From positions 413,501-477,500 of the forward strand of contig NZ_CP051630.1 in NCBI RefSeq assembly GCF_012848855.1: a stretch of DNA of 64,000 nucleotides, in the 5' to 3' direction. The first letter of the stretch is position 1. Each line of letters opens with the position of its first letter. A program made the translations under genes and the position numbers. Shown one piece after another: positions 59,742 through 64,000 of this stretch. The notes below the pieces were generated by a model. It had not been told where the DNA came from, did no database searches, and worked only from the letters and a program-made list of their open reading frames with translations. Source of the stretch: Pyruvatibacter mobilis. GTDB taxonomy: Bacteria > Pseudomonadota > Alphaproteobacteria > CGMCC-115125.

Positions 59742-59768
59742 CGGTCTGGGTTTCTCCGCGCACAGAAA

Positions 59769-59796
59769 AGCGCCGGCCCTGAGGCCGGCGCTTTTT
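59769..59796 (+). terminator. Bidirectional-type terminator at 59.8 kb
   Basis: AGCGCCGGCC at 59769-59778 and GGCCGGCGCT at 59783-59792 form a perfect ten-base stem with a four-base loop, followed by TTTT and preceded by AAA. It ends the small secreted-protein gene and may also serve the convergent EipA gene. Confidence 0.9.
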
Positions 59797-59817
59797 GTTT
59801 CAGGGGGGGAGCCTGCG

Positions 59818-60453
59818 TCAGAAGGGCAGGATCTTGCGCTCGCGGGTGTAGCTCAGATAGCCGACATTGGCACCTGCGCGCAGGCCTGCACCGGCGCGCA
59901 TGGGAGCGAGGATGGTGTCGCCGGCCTGCTGGTAGTTCACGCCGACACCGCCGATCACGTATAGCGAGCCTTCCACGCCGGGGAAGCGGCGGTAGATACT
60001 GTCCACATTCGGCAGATTGTAGACCAGGGTGAACACCTTGGAGGCGTTGCCGCCGATGTCCCAGCCGATGGAAGGGCCCTGCCAGTACACCTTCTTCACC
60101 CGGCCGGGCTTCATGTTGAGCGTGCCGGAGCCGTAGCGCAGGCCGACGCCGATGGCGCCGGCACCTTCTTCGCCGACGATATAGGCATTGGGACGGCCCT
60201 GGTCGGCGAAGACCTTGTCGACAGCGCGGGCCATGTCTTCGGAGACGTCCCCGAAGAAGCCTTCGACGGCCTGCAGGACTTCATCCTTGGAATAGGTGTC
60301 GCCCGATGCGGCGGTGTCTTCGGCGCGGGCGGTACCGGCCGCGATCAGCAGGGCAGCCATCACCAGCGCTGTGACGATGGTGATGACGGCCAGCGCGGAT
60401 TGCCCGGTTGCGGCGGCGGCACGGCTGCGGGCTGGGCGGCGTGACGGGATCAT
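59818..60453 (-). CDS. DUF1134 family protein (EipA-like)
   Basis: A 211-residue periplasmic protein. A hydrophobic signal segment spans about 19-42 (cut near A-R-A). The DUF1134 core follows: Y-S-K-D-E-V-L-Q-A-V-E-G-F-F-G-D-V, then G-R-P-N-A-Y-I-V-G-E-E-G-A-G-A and the G-x-G-V-N-Y-Q-Q-A motif. EipA of Brucella, of this family, supports envelope integrity. It is transcribed next to a Rap1a-like gene 70 bases upstream. Confidence 0.85.
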   Translation of the reverse strand: MIPSRRPARSRAAAATGQSALAVITIVTALVMAALLIAAGTARAEDTAASGDTYSKDEVLQAVEGFFGDVSEDMARAVDKVFADQGRPNAYIVGEEGAGAIGVGLRYGSGTLNMKPGRVKKVYWQGPSIGWDIGGNASKVFTLVYNLPNVDSIYRRFPGVEGSLYVIGGVGVNYQQAGDTILAPMRAGAGLRAGANVGYLSYTRERKILPF

Positions 60454-60522
60454 GAGGGCTCACTCCAGATCATGGTCAGGCGTGGGCCGGGCCATCTGCC
60501 CGGCTGCCTGACCGGATGGGAA

Positions 60523-61017
60523 TTACTCTTCAGCGGGCAGGCCGAAGAGATCGGTCGGGGCGCTCTGCTGAGCGGGGTCCGCCGGTGCGTCGGTGGCCTC
60601 GAGCACTTCCTCCGGGCAGGGGAATCCGCGTTCGATGATGGCGGCGATAACCGTGAAGGCCGGGGTGGCTTCAAGCTCCGGCTCCTCCTTGCGCAGCTTC
60701 ACCAGGCGTTCGGCGATGGCCGAGAGCTTGGGCTGCTTTTCCACATCGATGCAGAACCGACCCTTGGGGAACATGTTCGGCGGCGCCATCAGCACATGCA
60801 ATGACCCGGCGACATAACCCGCGCAGAAGGCTGCATGTTCCGCGTCGTTGCTGTCGCAATATGTGTCGACCAGCTCCTTGGTGGAGACCCACTGGGCGTG
60901 GGCGGGGGAGGCGGAGGCGCCGAACAGGGCGATGGCGGCTGCCACGGCCAGGGCCGCGGTGACGGCCGGGCGCGCTGAGAAGATGAATGCAATACGCGGC
61001 AGGAACGGGATGGTCAT
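60523..61017 (-). CDS. Secreted Rap1a/Tai-like protein
   Basis: A 164-residue protein with a signal peptide (cleaved after A-H-A, near residue 40) and a helical domain with conserved cysteines: T-Y-C-D-S-N-D and F-C-A-G-Y-V-A-G-S-L, R-F-C-I-D and F-P-C-P. The spacing recalls the Rap1a immunity-protein fold, which also occurs widely as a general secreted domain in Alphaproteobacteria; no effector gene is near, so a toxin-immunity role is not implied. Confidence 0.7.
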   Translation of the reverse strand: MTIPFLPRIAFIFSARPAVTAALAVAAAIALFGASASPAHAQWVSTKELVDTYCDSNDAEHAAFCAGYVAGSLHVLMAPPNMFPKGRFCIDVEKQPKLSAIAERLVKLRKEEPELEATPAFTVIAAIIERGFPCPEEVLEATDAPADPAQQSAPTDLFGLPAEE

Positions 61018-61324
61018 TCTTGGTGCTTCCTCACTTTGGCTCCAGGGAGCCAGGGTCGTCCGGGGCCGGGCCGTGCCTGCCTGCCTAGGGCGGGCACCGG
61101 CGGAACCGCCAGTCTGCCGGTCTTGTTGCTCTGCCGGGTGTCAGTGCTGGCGGCCTGAGGCCTGATACTGTCTGCCTTCCTCGATAACGCGGGCGGCTGG
61201 GCTTGTACATGCCGCATTTCCGCACGAGGTAAATGACATAAACTTGCATTCATCCATGCGTCATCATGCAGGCGGCGGCTACACTCCGGCGATGGTTCGG
61301 CATCAATAAGGCAGGCAGCGGATT
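61018..61324. other. Divergent intergenic region, Rap1a-like / ydbH-like
   Basis: 307 bases with no credible gene. The centre (61200-61260) is AT-richer and presumably holds the two promoters; no confident promoter, operator or RNA element was identified. Confidence 0.5.
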
Positions 61325-63778
61325 TTGACGGATCACCGGCACGAGGCAGAGGGAGCAGGGAACGCCGCTCCAGCGCCACCGGGCGGCAGGAAGCGGCGCC
61401 GGGGACGGCGGCTGCTTGCCTGGGTGTTCGTCTTCCTGCTGGTGACCGGCGCGGCAATCGGGGCCGCGCTCGTGTATCTGCCGGTGCTTGCCCGGCCAGT
61501 GATTGTTCAGCTGGCTGAGAATGCGGGGATCGCGGGCGTTGATTTTACGATCGACAGCATCGGCTGGCGCGAGGCCAGCCTCACCGGCCTGACGCTGGCG
61601 GCTACGGATACGGACACTGGCACTGGCACTGGCACTGACGAGAACACGTCGCCTGATCTGACGGTGGGGGCTGCGCGCGTGACCTATGACGTGGCCGGGC
61701 TATTGCGCGGCCGGGCGGACCGGCTGGTGCTGGAGAGCGTGCGTCTTGCCGGGGAAGTGACCGAAGACGGCACGGTGCATCTGCCGTTGCTGTCACGGTT
61801 CAGCGGTGGTGAGGGTGCCGGGGCGTCCGGCGGATTTGCCGATCTGCCGCTTGACGGGATTGAGGTGACGGACGCGCAGCTGGCGCTGGCGACACCGGAA
61901 GGCCCGCATGTGGTGACGGTGGACGGGATGCTTGATCTGTCCACGCATCCGCGGGCGGAGCTGACGCTCGGGGTCGCGGGCGATGCGGTCTCCTTGTCCG
62001 GTGACATTACAGCCGGGATGTCCGGGCAGTGGATCAAGCTGGCGGCCGACGCGCTTGAGGCGGAGATTGACCTGCCGGGCCTGCCGGGGCGGCTGGCGCT
62101 GGCCAAGGGTGCGATTGCGCTTGAAGCGCCGGGGCTTGAGGGCGGAACCGGCACGCTGTCCGGTGATCTCCGCTTTGTGCGGCGGGACGGGGACGACCTG
62201 CCGCTGCGGGAGGCGTCCGGACGTCTCGATATCGGGATGACCTATGATCAGGGTCTGCTGCGGCTGGCGCTTCCGGCGTGCAGCCGGGTCGATCTTGTCT
62301 GGGACAGGGCGCAGCCGATCCGGGCGAAGTCCATTGATCTGTGTGCGGATGGCGGGCGCGACGTGGCCGGGCTGCGCCTTGGCCCGGCGGCGGGTGAGCC
62401 TGCCTGGACGGTGCGGGCGCTGGCGGAGGTCGAGGGGTTTTCCTACGGCACGCTGGTGACCGGGCAGATGCCGGATCTTGCCATTGACGCGCGGCAGGAC
62501 GCGGATCGCGGGCTGGTGGTGTCGGCGGATATGTCCGGCGGCAAGCTGCGGTTGCCGGGGCAGGGAATCGAGCTTGCGGGCCTGCGGGGGCGGGTGACGC
62601 TGGCGCCGGGGCATGCGGGGGAGGCCGGGCGCCTGGACCTGACGCGGGCTGACATGCGCGATCTGCAGGCGGCCCCGCGGTTTGCGCCGGTGGTGGCATC
62701 GGCTGACCTGTCGCTTGATGCGCTGGGCGAGGATGGCTGGACAAAGGGACGGATCAGCGGGCCGGTGCGTGTGGCGCTGCCTGCGGGGCAGTCGCTGGCG
62801 CGCGGCACTGTCACTCATGATCTGCGCAGCGGGCGCGGGCGGCTGAGTTTCGGCACGGGGACATTGCTGTTTTCGGAGAAGGGCATGCAGCCGCAGGCGC
62901 TGGCGCCTGTCCTGCGCGGGGTCGTGGCGGCGGTGAACGGGCAGGCGAGTGTGGATGGGTCGCTCAGCTGGACGCGGAACGGGGTGTCTGCCTCCGGGGC
63001 GACCGTCGAGATGGAGGGGCTTGGGCTGCAGGCGTCGGCGGCGCGCTTTGAGGGCATTTCGGGCACGCTTGAGTTTTCGAGCCTCGTGCCGGTGCGCACA
63101 AAGGGGCCGCAGGCGATCGCGATCGGCGTTGTCGATCCCGGCGTGCCGATTACCGGGGGTGTTGCCCTGGTGACGGTGGGTGACAACGGGGATGTGGTGA
63201 TCGAGAACGCGCAGTGGCCTTTTGCGGACGGGCAGCTGGTGCTGACATCGGGGGCGCTTAACACGCGGGCCAGCGTTCAGCATGCGGAACTTGCGGCGCT
63301 GCAGGTCAATCTCGCGACCCTGCTGACCCTGATCGACATGGATGGCCTGTCGGGCGAAGGGACGCTGGGGGGGCGGGTGCCGATCGAGATCCGCGACGGG
63401 ACGGTGTTCATCACCAAGGCGCGGCTGGCGGCGGAGCCGGGCGGCGTGCTGCGCTATTCCTCCGCCGGGACGGATGCCGCTGCCGAGCGCTCGGAAGGGG
63501 CGAATATCGCCTTCAAGGCACTTGAGAATTTCCGCTTCGAGGTGCTGAGCGTGGAGCTGGACGGGCCGATGGATGGCGACCTTGCGCTGACGGTGGAACT
63601 CAAGGGGGCCAATCCGGAGCTCCTGGAGGGCTATCCGGTGCATCTGACGATCCGCACGGAAGGCGCATTTCTGGAACTGTTGCGGCGTGGTACGGTTGGG
63701 TTCAGGGCGCTTGATGTTGTGCGGGGCACGGATCAAACCGGTGGTGTGACGATTGAACGGGTGCCGCCGGGCCCCTAG
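61325..63778 (+). CDS. YdbH-like AsmA-family envelope protein
   Basis: An 817-residue protein with a basic cytoplasmic tail, one N-terminal transmembrane helix (about 29-51) and a long periplasmic beta-rich repeat domain, ending in a conserved C-terminal module. Its order with a YnbE-like lipoprotein, 79 bases downstream, matches ydbH-ynbE of E. coli, where the two proteins bridge the inner and outer membranes for phospholipid transport. A TTG at 61325 is the apparent start. A six-base repeat (ACTGGC-type) at about 61613-61636 encodes T-D-T-G-T-G-T-G-T-D near residue 100. Confidence 0.75.
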   Translation: MTDHRHEAEGAGNAAPAPPGGRKRRRGRRLLAWVFVFLLVTGAAIGAALVYLPVLARPVIVQLAENAGIAGVDFTIDSIGWREASLTGLTLAATDTDTGTGTGTDENTSPDLTVGAARVTYDVAGLLRGRADRLVLESVRLAGEVTEDGTVHLPLLSRFSGGEGAGASGGFADLPLDGIEVTDAQLALATPEGPHVVTVDGMLDLSTHPRAELTLGVAGDAVSLSGDITAGMSGQWIKLAADALEAEIDLPGLPGRLALAKGAIALEAPGLEGGTGTLSGDLRFVRRDGDDLPLREASGRLDIGMTYDQGLLRLALPACSRVDLVWDRAQPIRAKSIDLCADGGRDVAGLRLGPAAGEPAWTVRALAEVEGFSYGTLVTGQMPDLAIDARQDADRGLVVSADMSGGKLRLPGQGIELAGLRGRVTLAPGHAGEAGRLDLTRADMRDLQAAPRFAPVVASADLSLDALGEDGWTKGRISGPVRVALPAGQSLARGTVTHDLRSGRGRLSFGTGTLLFSEKGMQPQALAPVLRGVVAAVNGQASVDGSLSWTRNGVSASGATVEMEGLGLQASAARFEGISGTLEFSSLVPVRTKGPQAIAIGVVDPGVPITGGVALVTVGDNGDVVIENAQWPFADGQLVLTSGALNTRASVQHAELAALQVNLATLLTLIDMDGLSGEGTLGGRVPIEIRDGTVFITKARLAAEPGGVLRYSSAGTDAAAERSEGANIAFKALENFRFEVLSVELDGPMDGDLALTVELKGANPELLEGYPVHLTIRTEGAFLELLRRGTVGFRALDVVRGTDQTGGVTIERVPPGP

Positions 63779-63857
63779 GCTGATGCGCGCCGAGGCGCCA
63801 TTCAGGTGCGGTTCAGGCCTGTTCTGCTGGACTGGGCCGATGACATGGAAGGGTGAA

Positions 63858-64000
63858 ATGAACGGATCACTCAAAAACAGGCCGGGCAGGGCATCCGCCG
63901 CTGCTGGCATTGCGGCCGTGGCGCTGCTGGTTGCGGCCTGCACGCCGACGGTGAAGGTCCAGGCGCCGGACAAGCCCATCGAGATCAATCTCAATGTGAA
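63858..64000 (+). CDS. ynbE: YnbE-like lipoprotein (partial)
   Basis: The first 47 codons are present; the gene runs off the right end. A lipoprotein signal ends in L-V-A-A-C (Cys about residue 30) and the mature start T-P-T-V-K-V-Q-A-P-D-K-P-I-E-I-N-L-N matches YnbE's A-P-D-K-P-I-x-I-N-L-N. AAGGG lies upstream of ATG 63858. It would partner the YdbH-like protein at the outer membrane. Confidence 0.85.
   Translation, partial: MNGSLKNRPGRASAAAGIAAVALLVAACTPTVKVQAPDKPIEINLNV

Noticed and set aside
60523-61017. Rap1a-like gene as a type VI effector immunity protein
   Set aside because: No effector, VgrG or Hcp gene is near; the fold occurs widely in proteins unrelated to toxin immunity.

Overview
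The window is a GC-rich, gene-dense stretch of chromosome from an alphaproteobacterium. Pointers are the GTG/TTG start usage, the tolQRAB-pal-cpoB order after ruvCAB, a serC-type RNA motif, 6S RNA between zapA and the 5-formyl-THF cyclo-ligase gene, a DUF1134/EipA gene and RpoH with its Q-K-K-L-F-F box. The folP gene encodes a dihydropteroate synthase of the Sul (sulfonamide-resistance) type in its normal chromosomal ftsH-folP-glmM context. I recall chromosomal genes of this kind being reported from Rhodobiaceae (the Parvibaculum neighbourhood), so I lean to that family or a marine relative; the genus is not determined.

Layout. 1-9.3 kb: end of an MsbA-like ABC exporter, two tandem paraoxonase-like genes, a TetR/hydrolase operon with a palindromic operator, a MotB/ExbB-like stator pair with a secreted OmpA-like partner, suhB and efp. 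9.3-17 kb: a leftward central-carbon cluster tkt-gap-pgk-fba running into thiE (apparently with a CTG start) and a Sel1-repeat protein. 17-30 kb: DUF4164-zapA-6S RNA-fau, ymdB, yebC, ruvCAB, ybgC and the whole Tol-Pal system, then tilS. 30-35.5 kb: ftsH, folP(sul-like), glmM, thiD. 35.5-41 kb: accessory metabolism (MocR regulator divergent from phzF/lysE, EamA exporter, sulfatase). 41-46.3 kb: ferritin-like DUF892, serC with an RNA leader, serA, purA. 46.3-52.2 kb: AT-richer inserts (PIN/DUF4935 gene; DUF488 plus partner) around a radical SAM/SPASM gene and thiC with a TPP riboswitch, plus a 26-codon ORF with an extraordinarily strong Shine-Dalgarno. 52-64 kb: methyltransferase, msrA, rpoH, rluD, tRNA-Glu, several envelope proteins (EipA, Rap1a-like, coiled-coil anchor), and ydbH-ynbE running off the right end.

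How the genes fit together. Thiamine recurs: thiE, thiD and riboswitch-controlled thiC make the TPP used by transketolase, whose gene opens the cluster that contains thiE. Cell-envelope upkeep is the other theme (Tol-Pal, a second ExbB/MotB-like module, FtsH/RpoH stress control, GlmM, EipA, YdbH/YnbE). serC and serA form a serine pathway pair. No prophage, IS element or CRISPR array was seen; the only clear signs of transfer are the AT-richer genes at 46.3-47.2 kb and 50.6-51.8 kb.
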